From an uncultured Collinsella sp. (lineage in GTDB: Bacteria; Actinomycetota; Coriobacteriia; Coriobacteriales; Coriobacteriaceae), in contig CABUKS010000006.1 of NCBI GenBank assembly GCA_902492235.1, positions 1-64,000 on the forward strand: a stretch of 64,000 nucleotides of DNA. Reading direction: 5' to 3'. The position numbers and the translations under genes were made by a program. The notes beneath the pieces are model-generated. The model did not search any database and had not been told where the DNA came from. It saw only the letters and a list, made by a program, of their open reading frames with translations. Below are positions 32,438-41,465 of this stretch, one piece after another; position 1 is the first letter of the stretch; each line of letters begins with the position of its first letter.

Positions 32438-33711
32438 CGCTCGAGCCGCGGCGCGATACGGGCCGGTAGCTTCGCCACAATACGAACGCCGTCCTCAAGA
32501 TATTCCTCGTGCAAAAGGGTTCCCTGCTCATGCACCAGCGTGATGAGGGCGCCCTCACGATACGGGATATCAGCAGAGAGCAACACATCGGTAGCAGCCG
32601 CCTCACGAGCAATACGGTCGACGAGATCGTCGAGTCCCTCGCCCGTCTGGGCCGAGAACAACACGGCCTCGGGATAGCGACGACGGAAGCTCAATCGATC
32701 AACGCTATCGAGAAGATCGATTTTATTGAATACGGTCAGCGTTAAACGCTCTCCAGCGCCGATCTCATCAAGCACGCGGTCAACAGCCTCCAGCTGCCGC
32801 TCATAGTCCTCGTCAGACGCATCTACGACTTTGAGAATTAAATCGGCACCAAGAACCTCAGACAGCGTGGACTTAAAGGCATCAACGAGACCATGCGGCA
32901 GCTTTTGAATAAAGCCGACAGTGTCGGTAATCGTCATGCCGCGACCGCCGGGCAGGCGATACGAACGCGTCGTCGGGTCGAGCGTAGCAAACAGTTTGTC
33001 CTGCGAAAGTACCGTAGAGCCGGTCAGACGATTGAGTAACGTCGATTTACCGGCATTGGTATAACCGGCTAACGCGACGCGAAACGCCGGAGACTCAATG
33101 CGGCTCTTGGACTGGACATCGCGACGCTGTTCAACCTGCTTGAGCTCACGACGAAGCGCGGCAATCTTATTACGAATGAGGCGACGGTCGACCTCGAGCT
33201 GGCTTTCACCCTGGCCAAAGCGCGAACCGATGCCGCCGCGCGTCTGCTCCTTGGCAAGATGACTCCACATGCCACGCAGACGAGGCAACAGATATTGAAG
33301 CTGCGCCAGCTGTACCTGTAGGCGTCCCTCACGCGTCTGAGCATGCAGGCCAAAGATATCCAAGATCAGTGCTGTACGATCGATAATCTTTACCGGCTCG
33401 CCCACGGCTTTCTCCAAATAGGATTGCTGCGAGGGCGTCAGGTCGTCGTCAAAAATAACGACATCGGCATCCATGCGATGCACCAGGCCGCACAACTCTT
33501 CAACCTTACCGGAACCGATAAACGATTTTGGATACGGCTTAACCAGACGCTGTGACAAACGCGCCACGCACTGGGCGCCAGCCGTATGGGCCAGGCGCTC
33601 AAGCTCGTCAAGCGAACGATCGAGCGGCCATGCATTGTCGCGCCACTCAACACCAACTAATATGGCACGCTCGGGCTCGGGTGCCGTGGGAACAAGGGGG
33701 AAACGGGCCAT
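32422..33711 (-). CDS. hflX: Ribosome-associated GTPase HflX
   Basis: 429-residue GTPase that splits or rescues ribosomes. An N-terminal HflX domain covers about 1-185 (VKPYPKSFIGSGKVEEL), with a helical linker at about 150-205. The G domain has P-loop GYTNAGKST near 216-224, DTVGFIQKLP near 261-270 and NKID near 329. Its start overlaps the miaA stop (shared TAATG), as part of miaB-miaA-hflX. Confidence 0.94.
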   Translation of the reverse strand: MARFPLVPTAPEPERAILVGVEWRDNAWPLDRSLDELERLAHTAGAQCVARLSQRLVKPYPKSFIGSGKVEELCGLVHRMDADVVIFDDDLTPSQQSYLEKAVGEPVKIIDRTALILDIFGLHAQTREGRLQVQLAQLQYLLPRLRGMWSHLAKEQTRGGIGSRFGQGESQLEVDRRLIRNKIAALRRELKQVEQRRDVQSKSRIESPAFRVALAGYTNAGKSTLLNRLTGSTVLSQDKLFATLDPTTRSYRLPGGRGMTITDTVGFIQKLPHGLVDAFKSTLSEVLGADLILKVVDASDEDYERQLEAVDRVLDEIGAGERLTLTVFNKIDLLDSVDRLSFRRRYPEAVLFSAQTGEGLDDLVDRIAREAAATDVLLSADIPYREGALITLVHEQGTLLHEEYLEDGVRIVAKLPARIAPRLERYRTE

Positions 33712-34649
33712 TAGGCAGCCTCAATACGATGCAGGATGTCCTCAACGACCTCATCGATCGTAAACTCGTCCATATCAAACCACACGATACGGTCATCGCG
33801 CTTAAACCACGAAAGCTGACGTTTGGCATAGCGACGCGAACGCATCTTGATGAGTTCGCGAGCCTCATCCATGCTTATCAAGCCATTGAAAGCATCGATG
33901 ATCTCTTTATAGCCAATTGCCTGCATCGACGTCAGGGCATCTCCCAGCCCCTGCCCCATAAGACTGCGGACCTCATTGACAAGACCCTGCTCAAACATCA
34001 TATCGACACGCAGGTTAATGCGCTCGTAGAGCACCTTGCGATTACGCGTCAGACCAAACCATAGGGCATGATAATGCTCGCGCGGATCACTAAACTGCGA
34101 CTTTTGCTGCGCGTAGGACACACCATCATCGTGCATTTCGAGCGCGCGAATCACGCGGCGAACATTATGGGGATGGATGACCGCAGCGGACTCGGGGTCA
34201 CGCTCGGCAAGCAGCGCGTGCAGTTCTTCCTCACCAATACGCTCGGCAAGCTCCTGATAGACCGCACGGCGATCGTCCTCAAGTTCACCCGAGGGAAAGT
34301 CCATCTCATCGAGGGCGGCCTTGAGATACAGCCCCGTACCTCCGCAAAAAACCGGCAGGCGACCCGAACCAAGGAGACGTTCAACATGCGCGCGAGCGTC
34401 AGCCTGATAAAGCGCAGCAGAATATGCCACACCCGGCTCTACAATGTCGACGAGACGCAGCGGCGCCGCACACTCATCGGGCGTCATCTTTGCGGTACCG
34501 ATGTCCATGCCGCGATAGATTTGCATCGCATCGCACGACAGCACTTCGGACGAAAGACGAGCGGCCAAACGGTCGGCAACATCACTCTTACCAACCGCCG
34601 TCGGACCGACGATCGCAACGGCGGAAAGACCTGCCCCGGAAGAAACCAT
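33711..34649 (-). CDS. miaA: tRNA dimethylallyltransferase
   Basis: 312-residue enzyme adding a dimethylallyl group to A37 of tRNAs reading UNN codons. P-loop GPTAVGKSD is near 15-23. SCDAMQIYRGMDIGTAK near 38-54, GGTGLYLKA near 102-110 and the FGL...R substrate region are present. Its product is the substrate of MiaB, encoded just upstream; the two genes overlap by one base (start within the miaB stop). Confidence 0.95.
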   Translation of the reverse strand: MVSSGAGLSAVAIVGPTAVGKSDVADRLAARLSSEVLSCDAMQIYRGMDIGTAKMTPDECAAPLRLVDIVEPGVAYSAALYQADARAHVERLLGSGRLPVFCGGTGLYLKAALDEMDFPSGELEDDRRAVYQELAERIGEEELHALLAERDPESAAVIHPHNVRRVIRALEMHDDGVSYAQQKSQFSDPREHYHALWFGLTRNRKVLYERINLRVDMMFEQGLVNEVRSLMGQGLGDALTSMQAIGYKEIIDAFNGLISMDEARELIKMRSRRYAKRQLSWFKRDDRIVWFDMDEFTIDEVVEDILHRIEAA

Positions 34650-36019
34650 TAGCGCGGCTCGCCCACAACGGAGCCGGACAAATACCAGGTCTTGGCAACG
34701 TCAACGTCAATATCAACGATCTTGCCAACAAGCTGATCGATGCTGTAACCCTCGGGGATAGGCGCATGCACGGTCTGATTCTTGGGACTCTTGCCCAGCA
34801 GGACCGCATCGTTCTTCTTGCTCGTGCCCTCAATGAGCGCCGGCACCACAGTATGAAGCTCACCCTGGTTATACTCATGTGCCGTGGTCTCGATAACCTT
34901 AACCAGGCGGTTGAAACGCTCGAGAATAACCTCATGCGGCGTAGGATCGTCAATCTCGGCGGCCGGGGTACCGGCGCGCTTGGAATAGATGAAGGTATAG
35001 GCCTGAGCATAGCGGACCGTCTCGGCAAGTGAGAGCGTCTGCTCAAAGTCTTCTTCAGTCTCGCCCGGAAAGCCAACGATAATGTCAGTCGAGAGCGCGA
35101 TATCGGGCATGCGATTGCGGATGCGATCGACCAGGCCCAGATAGTCCTCGCGTGTATAACGGCGATTCATCTCTTTGAGGATCCGTGTCGAACCTGACTG
35201 GACGGCCAGGTGCAGCTGCGGCATAACGGCAGGCGTCTCGGCCATGGCGTCGATGGTCTCGGGGAGAAGATCCTTGGGATGCGAAGACGTAAAGAAGATG
35301 CGCTCCACACCCCTATCGCCCACGGCACGCAGCAGATCGGCAAAACGCGGCTTGCCAAACAGATCGCGACCATATGAGTTAACGTTTTGGCCCAGCAGCG
35401 TAATCTCACGCACGCCCTGGCGCACCAAACCGGTCACCTCGTCGACAATCTCCTCGAAGGGGCGGCTCTTTTCGCGACCGCGCACGTACGGCACGATGCA
35501 ATAGGTGCAGAAATTATTGCAGCCCGTCATGATGGGCACCCAAGCGTGATACTGGGTCTCGCGATGCCACGGCATGCTCATGGCATCCGTATCCTCATGC
35601 TCATTGGTGCGGATATGACGCTTGCCGTCAAGGAACGCCTCGGCAATGAGCTCGGCCACATGTGCGATAGAATGCGTGCCAAAGATGACATTGACGTTAT
35701 CGACGTTGGTGAGCAGGCCCTCGCCATCACGCTGCGCAATGCAGCCGCCCACGGCAACCACACGCTTGCCCGAAGGCGAAGGCGGCAGGCTTTTGCAGGA
35801 ATTGCACTGACCGTACAGGCGAGTATCGGCGGCCTCACGCACACAGCATGTCATGAAGACAACGATATCGGCATGCTCGGGATCGAGCGCCATGAGACAG
35901 CCATTCGAATCAAGCAGACCGCTCACGCGCTCGGAATCGTGCTGATTCATCTGGCAGCCAAAAGTGCGGATAAAGTAGGTTTTACCGGCAAGAATATCGC
36001 GTACGGAACGCTGGTCCAT
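34649..36019 (-). CDS. miaB: tRNA-2-methylthio-N6-dimethylallyladenosine synthase
   Basis: 456-residue radical SAM methylthiotransferase. The N-terminal UPF0004 cluster cysteines are in TFGCQMN, MTCCVRE and GGCIAQ; the radical SAM motif CNNFCTYC is near 170; and a C-terminal TRAM domain is present. I chose ATG 36019 because AGGA is 9 bp upstream; ATG 36025 would be only 3 bp from it, and the long frame to 36214 overruns spoVS. Confidence 0.94.
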   Translation of the reverse strand: MDQRSVRDILAGKTYFIRTFGCQMNQHDSERVSGLLDSNGCLMALDPEHADIVVFMTCCVREAADTRLYGQCNSCKSLPPSPSGKRVVAVGGCIAQRDGEGLLTNVDNVNVIFGTHSIAHVAELIAEAFLDGKRHIRTNEHEDTDAMSMPWHRETQYHAWVPIMTGCNNFCTYCIVPYVRGREKSRPFEEIVDEVTGLVRQGVREITLLGQNVNSYGRDLFGKPRFADLLRAVGDRGVERIFFTSSHPKDLLPETIDAMAETPAVMPQLHLAVQSGSTRILKEMNRRYTREDYLGLVDRIRNRMPDIALSTDIIVGFPGETEEDFEQTLSLAETVRYAQAYTFIYSKRAGTPAAEIDDPTPHEVILERFNRLVKVIETTAHEYNQGELHTVVPALIEGTSKKNDAVLLGKSPKNQTVHAPIPEGYSIDQLVGKIVDIDVDVAKTWYLSGSVVGEPR

Positions 36020-36068
36020 GTGCATAAGTCCTAACGATGGAAGGGAGGCGAATCGAGGCAAGCAGAAG

Positions 36069-36386
36069 CTATGCCACAGGCTTAACATCATCCATGACGA
36101 CGTTATCCTTAGCAGCTCGATTGATCTGGTGAACGTAGATAGAAAGGCGGATGGCCGTGCGCGACTCCCCGTTAATGAGGATGTCGGAGAACACGGGCGC
36201 GCAGGAAATATCAAAACCGGTTGGAATCAAAAAACCGCGCGCGATAGCCACGGCCTTAATGGCCTGGTTGACAGCACCAGCGCCGACACACTGGATGTTG
36301 ACGGGTACACCATCCTTGACCATGCCGGCGATGGCGCCGGCAACGGACGCGGGCGATGATTTGCTTGATACCTTCAGGCAATCCAT
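36069..36386 (-). CDS. spoVS: Stage V sporulation protein S family protein
   Basis: 105 residues. The sequence MDCLKVSSKSSPASVAGAIA and GAGAVNQAIKAVAIARGFL is plainly SpoVS, an Alba-fold small protein (usually about 86 residues; this one has about 15 extra residues at the C-terminus). In Bacillus it affects septation and sporulation; here it occurs in a non-sporulating lineage. AGGAG precedes ATG 36386. It sits between a GHKL ATPase gene and miaB in the rny operon, a conserved neighbourhood. Confidence 0.9.
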   Translation of the reverse strand: MDCLKVSSKSSPASVAGAIAGMVKDGVPVNIQCVGAGAVNQAIKAVAIARGFLIPTGFDISCAPVFSDILINGESRTAIRLSIYVHQINRAAKDNVVMDDVKPVA

Positions 36387-36460
36387 GAAGAAACTCCTGC
36401 GTTTAAAAGTACGTTTTAACTGCAATAACTGTATCGTACCGAGCGGACTCGGTAAAGGCA

Positions 36461-37546
36461 CTATTCCTCTTTGGCAAGATCGAAGGTCACAGTGATTCGA
36501 TCACGCGAAACACGAATCTTTGGGTCGCCGCAAAGGTTGAGATAGTACCGGGCGGCAAGGTCATTAAAGTCGCGCTCCACAGCACGCGAAAACTGTGCCA
36601 TGTCATCCTTGGCAATACGTAGCCCGCGACGATCCTTCGCGAGATCGACAGGAGCCGGCGAATGCGAGGACGAATCACGCTCGCGCAGCAGACGCGCAGT
36701 CACACCGCGAACGGGCTTAATCTGCCCTGCCAAAATGCGATGTGCCGTGCGCTCGGACATCTCAAGACCCAAACCCGAGCAGATACGGATAAAGTCCTCG
36801 GCATCAGAGGCAAGGCCTAAACGATCGACAACCGGAAGCTCACTCTCGTCATCAATGAACAGGAGACGCGACGTATCGAGCCGACTTGACGCCTGAGCAT
36901 AAAGGGTCGCGGCAATCTCAGACGGAGAACCAAGATAGACATCGCAACCACGCAACTCCTCGAGCGCAAACTCACAAGCAGCGCGAATAATATTATGCGG
37001 GCCGCGAGCACAGACATAACGTCCGTCCTCATCCTTGACGGCCTGGGGCCAGCTGGACTGATCGGCACGCTCACTGAGGCGGTCGGCCGCAACGCTCACC
37101 TTAAAGGCCGAGCCAAGGTCGACACCAGACGTGACCACACGGGCCTCATCGGTGTTCTGCTTGATCGAAAACAATGCCATGCCACGACCGTGAACGCCCC
37201 AACTGTCCATCTTCATGCTCTCGAGCTTGGAGGTAACGCGGGCATCGAAGATTCGCTCTTGCATATCCTGCGGAACGCCCGAACCGTTATCCAGAAAGAC
37301 AAGCGTGCGGATGCCATCTTCCTTGGTCGTGGCGAGATAGACCTTGTCGGCGCCGGCATCGCGAGCATTACGGAGCATTTCGATGACGATATCCTCGACA
37401 TGCTGAATGTCGTGCTTTGCCTGGCGCCGCTCGGCCTCCGAAACGCGGAGGCGGACATACCCTTCGCCAAGGTTCTCCTCGACGCGAAGGTTGCCTTCCC
37501 CCGACATCGACGCGATAAATGAGATGAGCTCGTTCGCGTCGCTCAT
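36461..37546 (-). CDS. GHKL (HSP90/MutL-type) ATPase-fold protein, unknown role
   Basis: 361 residues. The ATP-binding Bergerat fold is clear: N box EMLRNARDAGAD at about 54-65, G1 box DNGSGVP near 85-91, and G2 box GVHGRGMALF near 116-125. No histidine-kinase phosphoacceptor, MutL endonuclease or HSP90 middle-domain signature was seen. The C-terminal half (about 190-361) is not recognised. Its ATG lies 1 bp beyond the rny stop, so it is co-transcribed and probably coupled with RNase Y. Function unknown. Confidence 0.8.
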   Translation of the reverse strand: MSDANELISFIASMSGEGNLRVEENLGEGYVRLRVSEAERRQAKHDIQHVEDIVIEMLRNARDAGADKVYLATTKEDGIRTLVFLDNGSGVPQDMQERIFDARVTSKLESMKMDSWGVHGRGMALFSIKQNTDEARVVTSGVDLGSAFKVSVAADRLSERADQSSWPQAVKDEDGRYVCARGPHNIIRAACEFALEELRGCDVYLGSPSEIAATLYAQASSRLDTSRLLFIDDESELPVVDRLGLASDAEDFIRICSGLGLEMSERTAHRILAGQIKPVRGVTARLLRERDSSSHSPAPVDLAKDRRGLRIAKDDMAQFSRAVERDFNDLAARYYLNLCGDPKIRVSRDRITVTFDLAKEE

Positions 37547-37547
37547 G

Positions 37548-39098
37548 TTATTTAGCGATATCGACAGCGCGGCTCTCGCGAATCACGACGACGCGCACCT
37601 GACCGGGATACTCCATCTCTTCCTCGATCTGATGGGCGATATCGTGAGCCAGGACCGTGGACTGGGCATCGGAGATCTTGTCCGGCTGAACCATGACGTG
37701 GACCTCGCGACCAGCCTGCATGGCATAGGTACGCTCGACGCCTTCATGGGAGTTGGCGATCTCCTCGAGCTTCTCAAGACGCTTGATGTAGTTCTCGGCA
37801 GACTCGCGACGGGCACCGGGGCGAGAGGCAGAGACAGCATCGGCGGCCTGTACCAGGACATCGAGCACCGTGTTGGGGTCGACGTCGGCATGGTGAGCCT
37901 CGATAGCGTGGACGATAACGGGCTTCTCGCCATAACGGCGGGCAAGCTCGGCGCCGATGACGGCATGCGGGCCCTCGACGTCATGGTCGATTGCCTTGCC
38001 CAGGTCGTGCAGCAGGCCGGCGCGCTTGGCGGTCACAACGTCCAGGCCAAGCTCGGAAGCCATCACGCCGCACAGGTCAGAGACTTCGAGGGAGTGCTGA
38101 AGCACGTTCTGACCAAACGAGGTACGGTAGCGCAGGGCACCAAGGGTCTTGACGATCTCGGGGTGCAGGTCGTGGATGCCGGTATCGAAGGCAGCCTGCT
38201 CGCCAGCCTCGCGCACACGCTGCTGAACCAGGTCGGCAGCCTTGTGATACATCTCCTCGATGCGGGCAGGGTGAATGCGGCCGTCGGCGATGAGGTTCTC
38301 GAGGGCGACACGGGCGGTCTCACGACGGACCGGGTCGAAGCTCGAAAGAACGACTGTCTCTGGCGTGTCGTCGATCACGAGGTTGACGCCGGAAACCTGC
38401 TCGAAGGTCCGGATGTTGCGACCCTCGCGACCGATGATACGTCCCTTGAGGTCATCAGAGGGAATGTGCACGGAGGTAACGGTGACCTCGGCTGTGTGGT
38501 CGGCAGCGCAGCGCTGAATCGCCAGGGACAGAATCTCCTGGGCGGTCTTGTGGCACTCGGCGCGAACCTGCTGCTCGGACTCGCGAATGATCGTGGCGGC
38601 CTCGTGGGTGACCTCGCCGCGAACCTTATCGAGGAGCTCCTTGTGGGCGTCCTCGCGGGTAAGGTCGGCGATTCGCTCGAGCTCGGAGGTCTGCTTTGCG
38701 CAGAGATCCTCGAGCTCGCGGGAGCGCTTCTCGACCTGACCGGCCTGGCTGGACAGCTGATGCTCGCGCTTGTCGAGAGCGTCGTTGCGGCGATCGAGAG
38801 ATTCCTCGCGCTGCATCACGCGGTTCTCGAGCGTACGAATCTCGTTCTTACGCTGCTTGTCCTCGGCCTCGGCGGCCTGCTTGTTTTTGATGATTTCCTC
38901 TTTAGCCTCGAGCAGAGCCTCTTTTTTGAGAGTCTCGGCCTGACGCTTAGCATCACCGATCAGGGACTCAGCCTGTGCGTGTGCCGACTGGATCTTTTCG
39001 TCGGCCTCGTGAAGACTACCCTGCTTGGCGGTGCGCATGTAGGCAATTGCGGCGATGGCACCCAAAACGATGCCAACGAGCGCTGCGATGATAGGCAT
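37548..39098 (-). CDS. rny: Ribonuclease Y
   Basis: 516-residue membrane-tethered endoribonuclease that starts mRNA decay. An N-terminal membrane helix (about 3-22) is followed by a long coiled coil (about 30-200), a KH domain (near 205-270, with IIGREGRNIRTFE) and an HD domain (near 330-425, with LLHDLGKAIDHD). I take ATG 39098, which has AAGGAG at good distance, rather than GTG 39104. It heads the rny-GHKL-spoVS-miaB-miaA-hflX run. Confidence 0.95.
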   Translation of the reverse strand: MPIIAALVGIVLGAIAAIAYMRTAKQGSLHEADEKIQSAHAQAESLIGDAKRQAETLKKEALLEAKEEIIKNKQAAEAEDKQRKNEIRTLENRVMQREESLDRRNDALDKREHQLSSQAGQVEKRSRELEDLCAKQTSELERIADLTREDAHKELLDKVRGEVTHEAATIIRESEQQVRAECHKTAQEILSLAIQRCAADHTAEVTVTSVHIPSDDLKGRIIGREGRNIRTFEQVSGVNLVIDDTPETVVLSSFDPVRRETARVALENLIADGRIHPARIEEMYHKAADLVQQRVREAGEQAAFDTGIHDLHPEIVKTLGALRYRTSFGQNVLQHSLEVSDLCGVMASELGLDVVTAKRAGLLHDLGKAIDHDVEGPHAVIGAELARRYGEKPVIVHAIEAHHADVDPNTVLDVLVQAADAVSASRPGARRESAENYIKRLEKLEEIANSHEGVERTYAMQAGREVHVMVQPDKISDAQSTVLAHDIAHQIEEEMEYPGQVRVVVIRESRAVDIAK

Positions 39099-39264
39099 GC
39101 TCACTCCTTTTTATGGATTCGTTACACAACAAAGCGAACCGTCCTTACGAACGGCTCGCGACATTTGAGTAATATGGGCGCAGCTTATGCGGGTCGGATA
39201 CAGATAAACATATAAACAAACTCATCACAGATGAGCACATATCACAAAGCAAATGACAGTGTTT

Positions 39265-39293
39265 ATCGTACGTTGAACCACAACAACTGTCAA
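39265..39293 (-). promoter_or_regulatory. Predicted promoter of the rny operon
   Basis: TTGACA (39288-39293) and TACGAT (39265-39270) on the - strand with a 17-bp spacer, leaving a leader of roughly 160 nt before rny. Confidence 0.65.
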
Positions 39294-39355
39294 ATAAATG
39301 GCCCCGGCACGGCGGCTAAAACGCGGTGAACGGCAGGGCCACAAAACGCATACGC

Positions 39356-40048
39356 CTAAACCGCACATTCCTCGCGTTCGGCATCGAGACGTGCCTTAAC
39401 GGCATCGGCGGCGATGTGATACGAGAAGCCCTTGCCCATCAAAAACCGAACCAGTTTTTCGAATCCGCGCGTCTCTGGAACACGCCGCTTGGCGAGCAGG
39501 GCTGACGCACGCGCCAAATCGTCTTCAACGGCAAAATAATCCTCGGGATAACCGGGAATGTCATCGAGCACGACATGACGGCGCTTGAGCTCGGTCTCGA
39601 TTTTGCGCTGTCCCCAACCGCGCCGCTTGCGCTCCTCGATAAAGTACGAGCAAAAGCGGTTCTCGTCTAAAAAGTGATACTCGGTGGCGCGCTCGACGGC
39701 GAAATCGATCGCGGGCTGGTGAAAGCCGTAGCGAGCCAGCTTGTCACGGACCTCACCCGTCGCATGGTCGCGGCGCGATAGCATCTCGGTCACCATGGTA
39801 AGTGCACATTTACGCTCGATGAGCTGCACCGCCTCACGAAAGTTGTCCCAATCACAGGGAAGATCGGGGCGGTTTTTGACATACAGCCGCGCGACCCGCA
39901 CGGGAATCCAAATGGACCGCTCAAAACCGCCCTCAAGCTCACAATCGATATGTGCGCAAGGCTTTTTGGACGCATACCCGCTCGAGAACGAGGAAGCCGC
40001 CTTCTTATCGGGAAAGACGGCCGTGGCCTCGGTCACCGTATACGACAT
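39356..40048 (-). CDS. recX: Regulatory protein RecX
   Basis: 230-residue modulator of RecA filaments. The three-helix repeats are seen as ALTMVTEMLSRRDHATGEVRDKL, YHFLDENRFCSYFIEERKRRGWG and LVRFLMGKGFSYHIAADAVKARL. The N-terminal about 75 residues precede the repeats, as in other Actinobacteria. It starts 11 bp after recA ends, the usual recA-recX pair. Confidence 0.88.
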   Translation of the reverse strand: MSYTVTEATAVFPDKKAASSFSSGYASKKPCAHIDCELEGGFERSIWIPVRVARLYVKNRPDLPCDWDNFREAVQLIERKCALTMVTEMLSRRDHATGEVRDKLARYGFHQPAIDFAVERATEYHFLDENRFCSYFIEERKRRGWGQRKIETELKRRHVVLDDIPGYPEDYFAVEDDLARASALLAKRRVPETRGFEKLVRFLMGKGFSYHIAADAVKARLDAEREECAV

Positions 40049-40059
40049 GAGCGTAACCG

Positions 40060-41208
40060 CTACTCGTCGTCATCATCGAGCATGGCGGAACCATCGATGG
40101 CGTAAAGCTCGTCAAACTCCTCAGGCGCAGGCTGATCGGTCAGCTCGACCTCGGACGGAGCATCGTCATCAAACTCAAGTCCGCAGGCAAGGCGGACCTT
40201 ATGCTCAATCTCGTCGGCGCAATCGGGGTGTTCGCGCAGGAAAGCCTTGGCGGCCTCTCGACCGTTGCCGAGCTTGTCCTCGCCATAGGCAAACCAGGAG
40301 CCCATCTTCTTGCAGATGCCGCACTCGACAGCCATGTCCAGAATTGAGCCCTCCTTAGAGATGCCCGTACCGTACATGATGTCGAACTCAGCAGAACGGA
40401 ACGGAGCTGCCACCTTGTTCTTAACGACCTTGGCGCGCACGCGGTTACCGATAACCTCGTCCTTAAGCTTAATGCTGTCGATACGGCGAATGTCGATACG
40501 CACCGAAGAGAAGAACTTAAGGGCGCGGCCGCCCGTCGTAGTCTCGGGGTTGCCGAACATGACGCCGATCTTCTCACGCAGCTGGTTAATGAAGATGCAC
40601 GTCGTGTTGGACTTGGACAGCGAGCCGGCGAGCTTGCGGAGCGCCTGGCTCATCAGGCGAGCCTGAAGACCGACCGTAGTATCGCCGATTTCTCCCTCGA
40701 TCTCGGCACGCGGGGTCAGCGCGGCGACGGAGTCGACGACGATGGCATCGATGGCGCCGGAACGCACGAGCATGTCAACAATCTCGAGCGCCTGCTCGCC
40801 CGTATCGGGCTGGGAAATGAGGACCTCATCGATGTCCACGCCGATACGCGCGGCATACGTGGGATCGAGCGCGTGCTCGGCATCGATAAATGCCACGACG
40901 CCACCCATAGCCTGGGCCTCTGCCAAAATCTCGAGCGAAAGCGTTGTCTTACCGGAGGACTCGGGACCGTAAATCTCGACGATACGGCCGCGCGGCACGC
41001 CGCCGATGCCCAGAGCGGCATCGAGGGCCAGGGCACCCGTGGGAATGGCCTCGACCTCGAGCTCGGGACCACCGTCGCCGTACCTCATGATGGAACCCTG
41101 GCCGAATTTCTTCTCGATCTCGGCCTTGGTGGTGGCGATCATCTCATCGCGCTCTTTACCCGTCGTGCGAGCATGAACGGTACGTACGGGACCTGAATTC
41201 TTGGCCAT
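40060..41208 (-). CDS. recA: Recombinase RecA
   Basis: 382-residue strand-exchange ATPase and SOS co-protease. Walker A GPESSGKTT is near 82-90, with VVDSVAALTPRAEIEGE near 157-173, the MAW-type region and an acidic C-terminus (DDDDE). There is no intein. ATG 41208 has GAGGAGGG upstream. The promoter carries a perfect LexA box. Confidence 0.97.
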   Translation of the reverse strand: MAKNSGPVRTVHARTTGKERDEMIATTKAEIEKKFGQGSIMRYGDGGPELEVEAIPTGALALDAALGIGGVPRGRIVEIYGPESSGKTTLSLEILAEAQAMGGVVAFIDAEHALDPTYAARIGVDIDEVLISQPDTGEQALEIVDMLVRSGAIDAIVVDSVAALTPRAEIEGEIGDTTVGLQARLMSQALRKLAGSLSKSNTTCIFINQLREKIGVMFGNPETTTGGRALKFFSSVRIDIRRIDSIKLKDEVIGNRVRAKVVKNKVAAPFRSAEFDIMYGTGISKEGSILDMAVECGICKKMGSWFAYGEDKLGNGREAAKAFLREHPDCADEIEHKVRLACGLEFDDDAPSEVELTDQPAPEEFDELYAIDGSAMLDDDDE

Positions 41209-41238
41209 GAATAGCCCTCCTCTTAACAACCTGCATCG

Positions 41239-41267
41239 ATAATAAACGAACGGCTGTTCGTGGTCAA
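41239..41267 (-). promoter_or_regulatory. recA promoter with LexA box in the spacer
   Basis: On the - strand TTGACC (41262-41267) and TATTAT (41239-41244), 17-bp spacer. The palindrome CGAACGGCTGTTCG (41247-41260) fills the spacer, a direct repression geometry. Confidence 0.85.
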
Positions 41268-41309
41268 CCGTTCAGATATATCATATGCAGCCGACCTTTC
41301 CAAAACCCA

Positions 41310-41337
41310 ACCAAACGCCGACCAAACACTGACCAAA
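41310..41337. repeat. Three ACCAAA repeats, exact 11-bp period
   Basis: ACCAAA starts at 41310, 41321 and 41332, one helical turn apart, about 45-70 bp upstream of the recA promoter. Possibly a regulator site or a curved element. Confidence 0.45.
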
Positions 41338-41435
41338 AACTTGACCGCAGACGCGCCAAGCAAGGCAAGACAAACATGAATACGCCAACTACCTGCACAA
41401 AGAGCAAATTCGCCAGAGGTCCCTATCTCCACAAG

Positions 41436-41457
41436 TAAGGGGCCCGGAGGCCCCTTA
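41436..41457 (-). terminator. Hairpin downstream of cinA
   Basis: 9-bp stem TAAGGGGCC/GGCCCCTTA with a 4-nt loop, 8 bp after the cinA stop. On the - strand the stem is followed by a T-poor tail (CTTGT), so it is only a weak terminator candidate. Confidence 0.5.
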
Positions 41458-41465
41458 AAACATGT

